Source: JBGZFC01 sp964346495 (GTDB lineage: Bacteria; Bacteroidota; Bacteroidia; Bacteroidales; Dysgonomonadaceae). Taken from it: DNA of 44,310 nucleotides. The stretch covers positions 1 to 44,310 of the forward strand of contig CAYFUW010000005.1 of NCBI GenBank assembly GCA_964346495.1. Direction: 5' to 3'. The notes under the pieces were generated by a model. That model did not search any database. It saw only the letters and a list, made by a program, of their open reading frames with translations, and was not told where the DNA came from. Below, piece after piece: positions 26,201 through 35,200 of the stretch. Position numbers and translations under genes: made by a program. The stretch's first letter is position 1. Each line of letters opens with the position of its first letter.

Positions 26201-26208
26201 TACCTTTG
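26201..26208 (+). promoter_or_regulatory. Candidate -7 promoter box for mfd
   Basis: TACCTTTG matches TAnnTTTG and ends 14 bases before the mfd ATG at 26223, so the leader would be only about 10 nt. Confidence 0.5.
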
Positions 26209-26222
26209 CACTCATAAAAAAT

Positions 26223-29200
26223 ATGACATTAGATATCACACATTTACTACAAATTGCGGATAAGCATCCCAATGTAGCTGCCACCAATCGTTTGCTGAAT
26301 GATGTAAAAGTTGTTTCGGCTAAGGGATTGCATGGCTCGTCGCGTTCGCTTTTTGTATCGTCACTATATAAAAAGCGACCACAAATATATCTGTTTATTC
26401 TAAACAAAGTTGACTCGGCGGGATATTTCTATCACGATTTAACTCAAATTTTAGGTGCAGATGAGATTCTTTTTTTTCCATCGACATACAAACGAGCAGC
26501 AAAATATGGACAAATAGATTCGGCTAACGAGATACTGAGAACTGAAACTCTTACTCGTCTGCAGAACAATAAAGAACCGCTGATTATTGTAACTCATCCC
26601 GAAGCAATAGCCGAAAAAACAGTTTCGCAAAATAAACTAAAAGAGAACACATTACAAATCTCTGTTGGAGAGAGAATTGATTCAATTTCCGTGTCCGAAA
26701 TACTCGATTCTTATGGCTTCGAATATGTTGATTACGTGTATGAACCGGGGCAATACGCTACACGAGGCAGTATCTTAGACGTATTTTCATTTTCAAACGA
26801 ATTCCCCTATCGTATAGATTTCTTTGGCGATGAAGTGGAGACAATCAGAAGTTTCGAAGTGGAAACACAACTCTCTAAACAGAATTACTCATCTATCTCA
26901 ATCGTTCCCGAATTTCGTTCTCAAGATTTGAAAAACAGCACAATATTCAACCTGCTTCCCGATAATGCAATTATTGGTATAGAAAATATGCGTTGGATTG
27001 AGAGCAAAATAGAGAGCATCTATAACGATGAACCTGTTATAAATCTTGACCAAATAGAAACAGTAGAGGCAAATCTGTTATCAAAAGAGGAATTCTTAGA
27101 TGCGCTGGCACTTTTCAAACAGATTCGCTTCGACACTAGTCAATTAGACACCCCGGATGCTACATTACAGTTTGATACTTCGCCACAACCGCTGTTTCAT
27201 AAGAATTTCGACCTGATAACCGAATCTTTAACAGGTTTTCTCGAACAAAAATACACTATTTTTATTCTGAGTGACAGCGAGAAACAGCAAAAACGCTTAA
27301 AAGCAATTTTTGAAGACAGAAAAAGCAATATCCCCTTTACACCGATAAACAAGACTCTCCACGAGGGATTTGCAGACCATTCGCTTAAAATATGCTGTTT
27401 TACTGACCACCAAATTTTTGACCGATTCCACAAATATAATCTGAAATCGCAGCAGGCAAGATCAGGAAAAATAGCGATGACTCTCAAAGAGATAAATCAA
27501 CTTCAGCCGGGTGATTACGTTGTTCATTTAGATCATGGAATTGGACAATTTGCCGGATTGGTGCGATTGCGTATCGGCGAAACAGTTCAGGAGGTTATCA
27601 AACTGACTTATCTGAATAATGATGCTGTTTTTGTTTCGATTCACTCTCTGCACAAGATTTCAAAATATAAAGGCAAAGAGGGCAGTACGCCACAACTGAA
27701 TAAAATAGGTTCCGGCGCTTGGGAAAGAACAAAACAAAAAACTAAGTCAAAAATTAAAGATATCGCCCGCGATTTAATAAAACTATATGCCGAGAGACAA
27801 AACGAAAAAGGATTTGCTTTTTCAAAAGATACATACTTGCAAACTGAGTTGGAAGCATCATTCAAATATGAAGATACACCCGACCAACTAAAGGCTACAC
27901 AAGACGTTAAATACGACATGGAGAGCAGCAAACCAATGGATAGACTTATTTGTGGCGATGTGGGATTCGGGAAAACAGAAGTGGCGATAAGGGCGGCATT
28001 TAAGGCAGCTACGGACGGGAAACAGACGGCAGTGCTCGTTCCGACGACAATACTCGCGACACAACATTTTCACACATTTAGTGAAAGGTTAGCTAACTTT
28101 CCCGTTAAGGTTGACTATCTGAGCAGAGCAAGGACAGCAAAAGAGCAAAAACAGATTTTGAAAGAGCTGAAAGAGGGAGATATCGATATATTGATTGGTA
28201 CTCATCGTATAGTGGGAAAAGATGTTGAGTTTAAAGACTTAGGGTTGCTTGTAATAGACGAAGAGCAGAAATTTGGTGTATCGACTAAAGAAAAGTTGAA
28301 ACAGATGAAAACCAATGTCGATACGCTTACAATGACCGCCACCCCTATTCCACGCACGTTGCAGTTTTCTCTTATGGGTGCGCGTGACTTATCGTCTATC
28401 AATACTCCGCCGCCAAATAGACACCCCGTGCAAACAGAAGTGCATACATTTGATATTGAGATAATTCGTGAAGCAATAGAGTTTGAAACAAGCCGCAACG
28501 GACAAATTTTTATCGTGAACAATCGCATCCAAAACATTTACGAACTGGAGGCTCTGATAAAACGAGAGATACCCGATATAAGAGTTGCAGTAGGTCACGG
28601 ACAGATGGATTCGAAAAAACTGGAAAAAACAATTTCCGACTTTATCGACCACGAACAAGATGTGCTTATCGCGACCACAATTATCGAATCCGGGATTGAT
28701 ATGCCAAATGTGAACACAATTATCGTGATAAATGCACATAATTTCGGATTGAGCGACCTGCATCAGCTACGCGGACGAGTTGGACGTAGCAACGTAAAAG
28801 CGTTTTGCTATCTGCTGGCAACACCGTTATACACTCTCAGCGACGATTCACGCCGAAGACTGCAAGCCATTGAAAGTTTTGCCGACTTGGGAAGTGGAAT
28901 ACATATTGCCATGCAGGATTTGGATATACGCGGAGCCGGTAATTTGCTTGGTGCCGAGCAAAGTGGTTTTATCGCCGATTTGGGTTATGAAGCTTACCAA
29001 AAGATATTGGAAGAAGCTGTGCAAGAGCTTAGAAAAGATGAGTTTTCCGATTTGTATCAACAGCAGCAAGCAGAAAAGGCAGACAGAGATGAGGTGTTTG
29101 TAAACGACGTACCCGTTGAGAGCGATTTGGAACTGATGTTTCCGGTTGAATATATCCCGAATGATTCCGAGAGAGTTGCGATTTATCGTGAATTGGATAA

Positions 29201-29570
29201 TATGGAAACGGAAACAGAGATTTTCGAATTCACCAAACGTCTCGAAGACCGTTTCGGCAAAATACCCAAACAGGGTAAGGAGTTAATCCGTATAGTCAGA
29301 CTTCGCAGACTTGCCAAAACTCTTGGCTTCGAAAAAATCATGCTAAAAGGCGGAAATATGACTCTGATTCTCATGTCTGATGCCGAATCGTATTATTACC
29401 AATCGAAACAGTTTGACAGGCTATTGCAGTTTGTTCAGTCAAATGTTGCTATTTGTCAGTTGAAAGAGTCAAAAAACAGACGCTCCGTAGTTATAAAAGG
29501 TGTGGAAACAGTAGAAACTGCCTGTTATATTTTGGAAGAGATAAAGAAAACGGAACCAGAAGAGATGTAA
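26223..29570 (+). CDS. mfd: Transcription-repair coupling factor Mfd
   Basis: Mfd is a DNA translocase that removes stalled RNA polymerase at lesions and recruits UvrA. The 1115-residue protein shows the full layout. The N-terminal UvrB-like region (GLHGSSRSLFVSSL, YEPGQYATRGSILDVFSFS) is followed by the RNA polymerase-interacting domain (QPGDYVVHLDHGIGQFAGL). The motor domains have Walker A GDVGFGKTE (about residues 577-585), the DEEQ box (LLVIDEEQKFGV) and the helicase motif HQLRGRVGRS. The C-terminal TRCF domain starts near VESDLELMFPVEYIPNDSERVAIYRELD. The TRG-type translocation stretch (DLDIRGAGNLLGAEQSG) is present. It appears monocistronic and intact. Confidence 0.96.
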   Translation: MTLDITHLLQIADKHPNVAATNRLLNDVKVVSAKGLHGSSRSLFVSSLYKKRPQIYLFILNKVDSAGYFYHDLTQILGADEILFFPSTYKRAAKYGQIDSANEILRTETLTRLQNNKEPLIIVTHPEAIAEKTVSQNKLKENTLQISVGERIDSISVSEILDSYGFEYVDYVYEPGQYATRGSILDVFSFSNEFPYRIDFFGDEVETIRSFEVETQLSKQNYSSISIVPEFRSQDLKNSTIFNLLPDNAIIGIENMRWIESKIESIYNDEPVINLDQIETVEANLLSKEEFLDALALFKQIRFDTSQLDTPDATLQFDTSPQPLFHKNFDLITESLTGFLEQKYTIFILSDSEKQQKRLKAIFEDRKSNIPFTPINKTLHEGFADHSLKICCFTDHQIFDRFHKYNLKSQQARSGKIAMTLKEINQLQPGDYVVHLDHGIGQFAGLVRLRIGETVQEVIKLTYLNNDAVFVSIHSLHKISKYKGKEGSTPQLNKIGSGAWERTKQKTKSKIKDIARDLIKLYAERQNEKGFAFSKDTYLQTELEASFKYEDTPDQLKATQDVKYDMESSKPMDRLICGDVGFGKTEVAIRAAFKAATDGKQTAVLVPTTILATQHFHTFSERLANFPVKVDYLSRARTAKEQKQILKELKEGDIDILIGTHRIVGKDVEFKDLGLLVIDEEQKFGVSTKEKLKQMKTNVDTLTMTATPIPRTLQFSLMGARDLSSINTPPPNRHPVQTEVHTFDIEIIREAIEFETSRNGQIFIVNNRIQNIYELEALIKREIPDIRVAVGHGQMDSKKLEKTISDFIDHEQDVLIATTIIESGIDMPNVNTIIVINAHNFGLSDLHQLRGRVGRSNVKAFCYLLATPLYTLSDDSRRRLQAIESFADLGSGIHIAMQDLDIRGAGNLLGAEQSGFIADLGYEAYQKILEEAVQELRKDEFSDLYQQQQAEKADRDEVFVNDVPVESDLELMFPVEYIPNDSERVAIYRELDNMETETEIFEFTKRLEDRFGKIPKQGKELIRIVRLRRLAKTLGFEKIMLKGGNMTLILMSDAESYYYQSKQFDRLLQFVQSNVAICQLKESKNRRSVVIKGVETVETACYILEEIKKTEPEEM

Positions 29571-29680
29571 TCGTGGTACGAGGTGCGGGTTTCGTGGCAC
29601 GGGTTGATTTTATGTTCGCCTTTGTGAAAAACTTCGCATACTCTGTGGTTAAATAACCGCAAAGTTCACAAAGGACAATA
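29571..29680. repeat. Intergenic repeats and nested palindrome after mfd
   Basis: 29571-29607 contains degenerate words that, on the minus strand, read CAACCCGTGCCACGAAACCC, related to the CGTAACCC/CGCAACCC words at 6301 and 10806. Then CCTTTGTGAA (29619-29628) is exactly inverted as TTCACAAAGG (29665-29674). An inner palindrome, GGTTAAATAACC, lies between the arms. The outer arms resemble the motif at 2968-3000. Confidence 0.6.
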
Positions 29681-29742
29681 CAAAAGTCTTAAAGTTGCCC
29701 TCTCTGCAAATCACCAAATCGCTAACTTGCTTCAAAAAAAAT

Positions 29743-30867
29743 CTACATATACATACCCGCCACCTTCGATATAAATCTTTTAGATTTAAGTTTAGGTTTT
29801 GGTGTGTCGATTAAGTCTAAATGGCAAAACATCAGTTCACCCGATTTCTCATCGCGAAGATGCAGAGCATTGCCCTGACAATATTTATAAGACTTGCACG
29901 AAGCGCATTTACCCGTTTTTGTCCATCGTCTGTCGCGCATTATCTTATAACGCCTGTTCCACACAGTCCAAAAATCATCTTTATAAATATTTCCCTGAAT
30001 ATAGTCGCCACGCAAGGTTGGACAAGCACTTATATCACCATTAGCCAATACCGAACCGATATTTATTCCCGCTCTGCAGAAAAAAGGAGTGTCACGCACT
30101 TCCATCTCATATTTACCTAAATATCCTTCACATCCGTAAGACACCTCAATTCTGTTTTCTAAACGAGTCTCTTTAATAAATTCCATCAATTCAATAAATT
30201 GACTACCCGATAAAGCCAGCAGCTCATTGTTTTGAGCACGTCCTTTAGGGAAAATAGTAAATAATCGCCACTTTTTTACATTTAAATCGATAAGCAAATC
30301 CTTGAGTTTGTGTAGTTCACGAATATTTTTTTGATTCACACAAGTAACCACATCAGAAACCAATCCGGGTGTGGACGCAACTCTCGAAATAGCATTCAAA
30401 GCTCTGAGCCACGAACCTTTTTTACCTCTAAACCACTCATGCGTTTCTTCCCTATGTCCGTCTAAGCTGATAGTTATTGAACGCATTCCGGCTTGCAAAA
30501 GAGAATCGAGACGTTTTTGCGACAATCCCCATCCGTTGGTTACTAATCCCCACGGGTATCCCATTTCATACATTGCCAGGCCGCACTCTTCAATATCGGG
30601 ACGCATTAATGGTTCCCCTCCCGAAATAACAATCATAGTTTCTTGTGGCTTTATATGGGATGAAAGATTTTCGAGAACTTTTAAAAAATCTTCCTTTGGC
30701 ATATCGGGAGTTATAGAATCAGCAGTGCAATCGCTTCCACAGTGCAAGCAATTGAAGTTACAACACAAAGTGCACTCCCAAAAAAGGTAAGTAAGGTTAT
30801 GCACCCGCGATTGCAAATAGCGGTGTCTGCGATATAAGTTAAGCACTGTTTTCTTAGATAAATTCAT
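29743..30867 (-). CDS. Radical SAM/SPASM enzyme paired with a lipoprotein (TIGR04133-like)
   Basis: This 374-residue radical SAM enzyme has the cluster motif Cys36-x3-Cys40-x2-Cys43 (CNFNCLHC), the SAM-binding ISGGEPLMRPD and a C-terminal SPASM domain. That domain has Cys residues spread over about residues 268-355 (FFCRAG, ISACPTLRG, GKCASCKSYKYCQGNAL, MFCHLDL), enough for two auxiliary Fe-S clusters. SPASM enzymes typically modify peptides or proteins. The sequence looks like the family I know as TIGR04133, described as occurring beside small lipoproteins in Bacteroidales. Exactly such a gene lies 19 bases upstream on the same strand. The reaction is unknown. A heme-synthesis or anSME role is less likely given this pairing. 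Confidence 0.85.
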   Translation of the reverse strand: MNLSKKTVLNLYRRHRYLQSRVHNLTYLFWECTLCCNFNCLHCGSDCTADSITPDMPKEDFLKVLENLSSHIKPQETMIVISGGEPLMRPDIEECGLAMYEMGYPWGLVTNGWGLSQKRLDSLLQAGMRSITISLDGHREETHEWFRGKKGSWLRALNAISRVASTPGLVSDVVTCVNQKNIRELHKLKDLLIDLNVKKWRLFTIFPKGRAQNNELLALSGSQFIELMEFIKETRLENRIEVSYGCEGYLGKYEMEVRDTPFFCRAGINIGSVLANGDISACPTLRGDYIQGNIYKDDFWTVWNRRYKIMRDRRWTKTGKCASCKSYKYCQGNALHLRDEKSGELMFCHLDLIDTPKPKLKSKRFISKVAGMYM

Positions 30868-30886
30868 ACTGCCTGCCAGATTCTGT

Positions 30887-31117
30887 TTATTCTATATTCC
30901 TAACGGGTGGTACTCCATACATAGCAATAACTTCATCGTCAAACCTATTTCGTGGAAAACGAATAGTGTCTAATGAGTCTTTTGCTTCTTTATTAATCTC
31001 TGCCTGCTTTTTATTTTTAGGTATATAGTTTTTACGTGCACAACCTGTCAATGCAAGAACAGACATAATTGCGGCAATGATAAATTTGTCGTAATAAATT
31101 AGTATTCTTTTTTTCAT
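30887..31117 (-). CDS. Small lipoprotein, putative radical SAM substrate
   Basis: This 76-residue protein has a lipoprotein signal ending in LTGC, with Cys26 as the lipidation site, leaving a mature part of 51 residues. The mature part is charged (KKQAEINKEAKDSL) and ends RFDDEVIAMYGVPPVRNIE. As I recall it, a MYGVP-like motif marks the lipoproteins that accompany this radical SAM family (TIGR04134), although in longer members the motif is followed by further sequence. Cys26 is the only Cys, so after lipidation no thiol is free for thioether formation. The 19-base gap to the radical SAM gene implies cotranscription. Its role as substrate is inferred. Confidence 0.72.
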   Translation of the reverse strand: MKKRILIYYDKFIIAAIMSVLALTGCARKNYIPKNKKQAEINKEAKDSLDTIRFPRNRFDDEVIAMYGVPPVRNIE

Positions 31118-31348
31118 ATACCCTCTATACGTTTTAATTGCTGACTATCAGTCAAAAACAATCCAGATATTAATTATGTATTATTCTCTGTCCAATCATT
31201 GGAAGAGTTCTTTTTTATTAGACGGAAAAACATGATAATTGTTGCATCTTGAAATGTGAATTTTTCTAAAATCAGATATTGTTATACTTTTGATTGAAAT
31301 AAATTTAATAATAATTGAAGCATTCTTAATCTCTTTGATTTCAACAAA

Positions 31349-31368
31349 AATCACTATTTCTAGTGATT
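31349..31368 (+). promoter_or_regulatory. Perfect palindrome, candidate operator of the TonB receptor
   Basis: AATCACTA (31349-31356) and TAGTGATT (31361-31368) form an exact 8-bp inverted repeat around TTTC. It overlaps the likely -33 TTG (31367-31369), a common place for a repressor or activator site. Confidence 0.45.
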
Positions 31369-31397
31369 GACTCAAAGGTTATTAATGCTTTTCTTTG
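31367..31397 (+). promoter_or_regulatory. Candidate promoter of the TonB receptor
   Basis: A -33 TTG (31367-31369) and a -7-like TTTCTTTG (31390-31397) are 20 bases apart. The -7 box departs from TAnnTTTG at one position. The leader to the ATG at 31429 would be about 28 nt. Confidence 0.45.
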
Positions 31398-31428
31398 CAA
31401 AAGAATTAAACAATATTATAAACAGATT

Positions 31429-33780
31429 ATGAGAAAATTATTTACTTATCTTTTTATACTTTGCAGTATCGCATCATTCTCGACTAACATAGATAAAGAA
31501 ATAAAAGGAAACGAGGACGATTCATTAAAGGTGTATTATCTTGACGAAGTAGTTATTAGCACATCGGTTAAAGAGACAAACGATTTGAAAAATATGCCGA
31601 CCGCTATTTCAGTTTTGTCGCCAAAACAACTGTCAAATAGTCAAGTAGAGTCGTTGCCGTCGCTGAGTGCAATGATTCCCAACTTTTTTATTCCATCGTA
31701 CGGTTCAAGAGTTTCAACTCCCATCTATATCAGAGGTATTGGTGCACGATTAGGCTCTCAAACCGTGAGTATGTATGTTGATAACGTGCCAAGTTTCAAC
31801 CCTTCGGCATTCGATTTCGAATTTCAAGACATTCAACGAGTTGAGGTCTTACGTGGCGCACAAGGCACACTTTATGGCAGAAATGCTATTGGTGGAATTG
31901 TAAACGTATATACGTTATCGCCACTATCTTATCAAGGCTCTAACGTAGCAATAAGCGGTGGAAATTACGAACAATTTTCAGCGAAAGCGGCTACATATAA
32001 CAAACTTAGCGACAATTTCGGACTTTCGCTAAATGGATATTTCAAAAAAGATGACGGCTATTTTATCAACAACTATACCGGAGAAAATGCCGATGCGTCA
32101 AAAAATGGCGGTGGTCGTATGAAACTTGAGTGGCAAATAAATCCGAAACTAAAAGCCCTTCTATTTTCACATTACGACTATGTTTCACAAGGTGCTTTTC
32201 CCTATATGCACGAGGATTCAACAGCAGTAAACTTCAATGAACCATCGTCTTACGACAGACATTTACTGACAAACGGACTATCGTTGCGCTATCTGGGAAA
32301 TAACTTTAGCGTGAACAGCACTACAGGATACCAACTCCTGAAAGACGATATGAAAATGGACCAGGACTATTCGCCATTATCAGTTTTCTCTATCCGTCAA
32401 CAACAAGAACAACACTCTATAAGTCAAGAGATAACCGTTAAATCGGAGAAGAAATCAAGATATCGTTGGCTCATTGGTGCTTTCGGATTTTACGATAACA
32501 GAAATGTAAATACACCCGTTACAATTAAGAAAGATGGCACACCTTTTATTCTTAGCCGTTTGGCAGCGTTGCAACAGATGTTCCCGCAAATGCCCGACAT
32601 TTCACTTAAAAACGAAGAGATAGATATGCCGGGTGAATATAAAAAACCGACTTACGGTGCTGCTCTGTTTCAACAATCAACAATTAATAATCTGTTCGGA
32701 GTTGACGGTTTATCTACAACCTTTGGGCTAAGATTAGATTACGAACATGCACATATCGATTATAATACGGGAACAGAGGGAGTTGTAATGGTTGTAAAAC
32801 CACAAATGCCACCCCATGTACCCCCTGTAGCAATTGATGTACCTGCCGACACAACATTAGTAGGAAGTTTCAAAAAGGACTTTGTTGAGCTACTACCAAA
32901 ATTAGCGATAAGATATCAACCTGCCGAAACTGCATTTGCATATATTTCGGCATCAAAAGGCTATAAAACAGGCGGATACAACGAGCAGGCTTTCTCACAA
33001 ATTTTACGCGATGCGATGCAAAAAGCATTGATGAGCAAAATACCTGAAGGTGTTATTCCCGAAGGAGCTATGCCAAATATGCCTTCCGTACAGAATCTTA
33101 CTTTAGAAGAGCAACTATCTTACGAACCCGAAAAAAGTTGGACTTTTGAACTTGGCGGACGATGCGAGATGTTCAACAGAAAACTTTCTGCCACATTTGC
33201 TGTTTTCCACACCAATGTAAATAACATTCAGATAATCAAACTACTTGAAGAGGGAACTGCCGGACGTATCGTTACAAACGCGGGAAAATCGGAAAGCAAA
33301 GGCGCAGAATTGAGCTTACGATATACACCAACCAACAATTTTACACTATATGGAGAGTACGGTTTTGCAGATGCAAGATTTAAGAATTACGAAGTGTCGG
33401 ACTCTATAAATTATTCGGGCAACTATATTCCTTTTGCTCCGCAACACACGCTAAGCGTTGGGGCAACATACATTCATAACTTTAAGAGAAATGCAGTTAT
33501 AGACAGAATTGTAACAAGCGTACAATATTCGGGTGCAGGGAAAATTTATTGGAACGAGATGAACGATGCTTATCAACCGTTTTATGCTCTTACAAACGCT
33601 TCTATAGCTATTGAAAAAGGCGATTTCGGATTGGAAATTTGGGGTAAAAATATTTTAAACACGAAATACAATTCGTTCTATTTCAAAGCTTCGAATATGG
33701 GTGGAAAAACAAATGCGTTTGTACAAAGAGGTTATCCAACTCGTATTGGAGCGACAATTCGTTACACTTTCAACAGATAA
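31429..33780 (+). CDS. TonB-dependent outer membrane receptor
   Basis: This 783-residue receptor has a signal peptide (MRKLFTYLFILCSIASFSTN), a possible TonB box (YYLDEVVIST) and a plug domain (NDLKNMPTAISVLSPKQL, PIYIRGIGARLGSQTVSMYVDNVP, VEVLRGAQGTLYGRNAIGGIVNVYT). A 22-strand-type barrel follows, ending TRIGATIRYTFNR. It lacks the N-terminal carboxypeptidase-like domain of SusC proteins and has no SusD partner, so it is of the siderophore/vitamin/metal type rather than a glycan porin. Some predicted outer loops are rich in Met and Pro (QQMFPQMPDIS, KPQMPPHVPPVAI, IPEGAMPNMPSV). It is divergent from the lipoprotein/radical SAM pair, and a functional link is possible. The substrate cannot be told from sequence alone. 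Confidence 0.9.
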   Translation: MRKLFTYLFILCSIASFSTNIDKEIKGNEDDSLKVYYLDEVVISTSVKETNDLKNMPTAISVLSPKQLSNSQVESLPSLSAMIPNFFIPSYGSRVSTPIYIRGIGARLGSQTVSMYVDNVPSFNPSAFDFEFQDIQRVEVLRGAQGTLYGRNAIGGIVNVYTLSPLSYQGSNVAISGGNYEQFSAKAATYNKLSDNFGLSLNGYFKKDDGYFINNYTGENADASKNGGGRMKLEWQINPKLKALLFSHYDYVSQGAFPYMHEDSTAVNFNEPSSYDRHLLTNGLSLRYLGNNFSVNSTTGYQLLKDDMKMDQDYSPLSVFSIRQQQEQHSISQEITVKSEKKSRYRWLIGAFGFYDNRNVNTPVTIKKDGTPFILSRLAALQQMFPQMPDISLKNEEIDMPGEYKKPTYGAALFQQSTINNLFGVDGLSTTFGLRLDYEHAHIDYNTGTEGVVMVVKPQMPPHVPPVAIDVPADTTLVGSFKKDFVELLPKLAIRYQPAETAFAYISASKGYKTGGYNEQAFSQILRDAMQKALMSKIPEGVIPEGAMPNMPSVQNLTLEEQLSYEPEKSWTFELGGRCEMFNRKLSATFAVFHTNVNNIQIIKLLEEGTAGRIVTNAGKSESKGAELSLRYTPTNNFTLYGEYGFADARFKNYEVSDSINYSGNYIPFAPQHTLSVGATYIHNFKRNAVIDRIVTSVQYSGAGKIYWNEMNDAYQPFYALTNASIAIEKGDFGLEIWGKNILNTKYNSFYFKASNMGGKTNAFVQRGYPTRIGATIRYTFNR

Positions 33781-33781
33781 A

Positions 33782-35200
33782 TTACAACTGAATTGTACGG
33801 TTCATAAGAAGAATACCGACAATAATCGCTCCGACGAATAAAACAATGATAAAAGCCCATTCCCAGCGTTTGGGCTTTTCTTTTTTCTCATACTTTGCTT
33901 TCAAAAACAGCAATGCACCTAAAGCGTAAAGAATAACCGACAACAACAGATATTTCAATCCAACGGCATAAATCACATAAGCAGAATATATCGTTCCCAA
34001 AACGGAGATTGTTCTTGCATAGATAGTCTCTTCTCTATCTGCAAATGAGACTTTTACCGCGTAAATTGATGAAAGCAGATAAGGAATCAGCACCATTGCT
34101 GTACCTATTGTGATAACGGCAAGATAAGTTTCGTTGAATGCTGGAGATAGAATCGAAATAAGAAATGTTTGAGTAAAAAATTGTGTCAGTAGCAAAGCGT
34201 TAACGGGAGTCGATTTTTTATTGATTTTTGCCAATGCTTTAGGAGCCACACCATCTAACGCCGCGGCATACATGGTTTCTGTCGAAAGCATAAGCCACGA
34301 TAAACTTGCACCCAATACCGAAATCATAATACCCACCTTCACAATAATAGCACCGGTAGCACCTATCATTGTTTTTTCCAATACAAGCGCAACAGGCGTA
34401 TCGGATGCTGCAAGTTCTTTCGCAGGAACACTCGCCATGGATATAAAAGTAACAAGCACGTAAATTGCCAAAACAGAAAAAACAGATACGATAATCGCTT
34501 TTCGTACAGTTTGCTGACTTTTTGCTCTACCCGACAGCACAGCTGCAGCTTCAATACCGACAAAACACCACAAAACAACCGCCATAGCATCTTTTATCTG
34601 CAACAAAGGAGTTGTGGAGTTTCCGCTTACGGCAAGTTTTGTTTGCCAATCGGGGACGTTAAAAATATCTTTATCAATCAGAGTGAAACCGAGAAAAATA
34701 ACCAACGCTATAGGTACAAGTTTGGCAACGGTAACAATAAAATTGAGAATCGCACCTTCGCGAACACCCAGCAAAAGAATTATAAAATAGAACCAAAGAA
34801 TAGCCGTTGCCAGAATAAAGCAGGTTAACGGCGAAAGTGCGTGCACACCCAACAAGTCATTAAGTGTTTTGAAAAACAAAACTAAATAGCTCACATTGCC
34901 CAACCAACCTACCGACCAATAACCCCAAGTAGAATTAAATCCCATATAGTCCCCAAATCCATCGCGAGCGTAGGCAAAAATACCACTTTTCAATTCCGGT
35001 TTTTTGTTCGATAGATACACGAAAACCAAAGCGAGTGTCAATACGCCCAATCCGCCGATTAGCCAAGTAATTAACGTGCCTTGCGGGTTTGCAACATTGA
35101 TAAGATCTTTGGGCGAATTAAAAATACCCGAACCAATCATCGAACCAATCGATACGAATACCAACAGCCAAAGTCCCAGTTTTTTATTCTCTCTTTCCAT
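33782..35200 (-). CDS. APC-family basic amino acid/polyamine antiporter
   Basis: This 472-residue membrane protein has about 12-13 transmembrane segments. The APC-family start is clear (GLWLLVFVSIGSMIGSGIFNSPKDLI, with the GSGIF helix break that binds the substrate amino group). The middle contains VVLWCFVGIEAAAVLSGRAKSQQTV, typical of the arginine/ornithine (ArcD/YdgI-like) and related amino acid antiporters. Substrate specificity remains inferred; arginine/ornithine, lysine/cadaverine or glutamate/GABA exchange are all possible in this group. Its ATG follows the stop codon of the upstream DUF554 gene with no spacing, so the two are one transcription unit. No arginine deiminase genes are near. 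Confidence 0.85.
   Translation of the reverse strand: MERENKKLGLWLLVFVSIGSMIGSGIFNSPKDLINVANPQGTLITWLIGGLGVLTLALVFVYLSNKKPELKSGIFAYARDGFGDYMGFNSTWGYWSVGWLGNVSYLVLFFKTLNDLLGVHALSPLTCFILATAILWFYFIILLLGVREGAILNFIVTVAKLVPIALVIFLGFTLIDKDIFNVPDWQTKLAVSGNSTTPLLQIKDAMAVVLWCFVGIEAAAVLSGRAKSQQTVRKAIIVSVFSVLAIYVLVTFISMASVPAKELAASDTPVALVLEKTMIGATGAIIVKVGIMISVLGASLSWLMLSTETMYAAALDGVAPKALAKINKKSTPVNALLLTQFFTQTFLISILSPAFNETYLAVITIGTAMVLIPYLLSSIYAVKVSFADREETIYARTISVLGTIYSAYVIYAVGLKYLLLSVILYALGALLFLKAKYEKKEKPKRWEWAFIIVLFVGAIIVGILLMNRTIQL

Larger units (their letters stand above)
31118..31428. other. Divergent control region between the lipoprotein/rSAM pair and the TonB receptor
   Basis: This stretch has no gene. 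It holds two small palindromes, TGACTATCAGTCA (31142-31154, 25 bases before the lipoprotein start) and AATCACTATTTCTAGTGATT (31349-31368), and a probable promoter for the receptor. An in-frame GTG extension of the receptor from 31363 falls inside these signals and is not used here. Confidence 0.55.

Noticed and set aside
31363..31428. GTG start extending the TonB receptor
   Set aside because: It would place the signal peptide 22 residues inside the protein and overlap the predicted promoter and palindrome.
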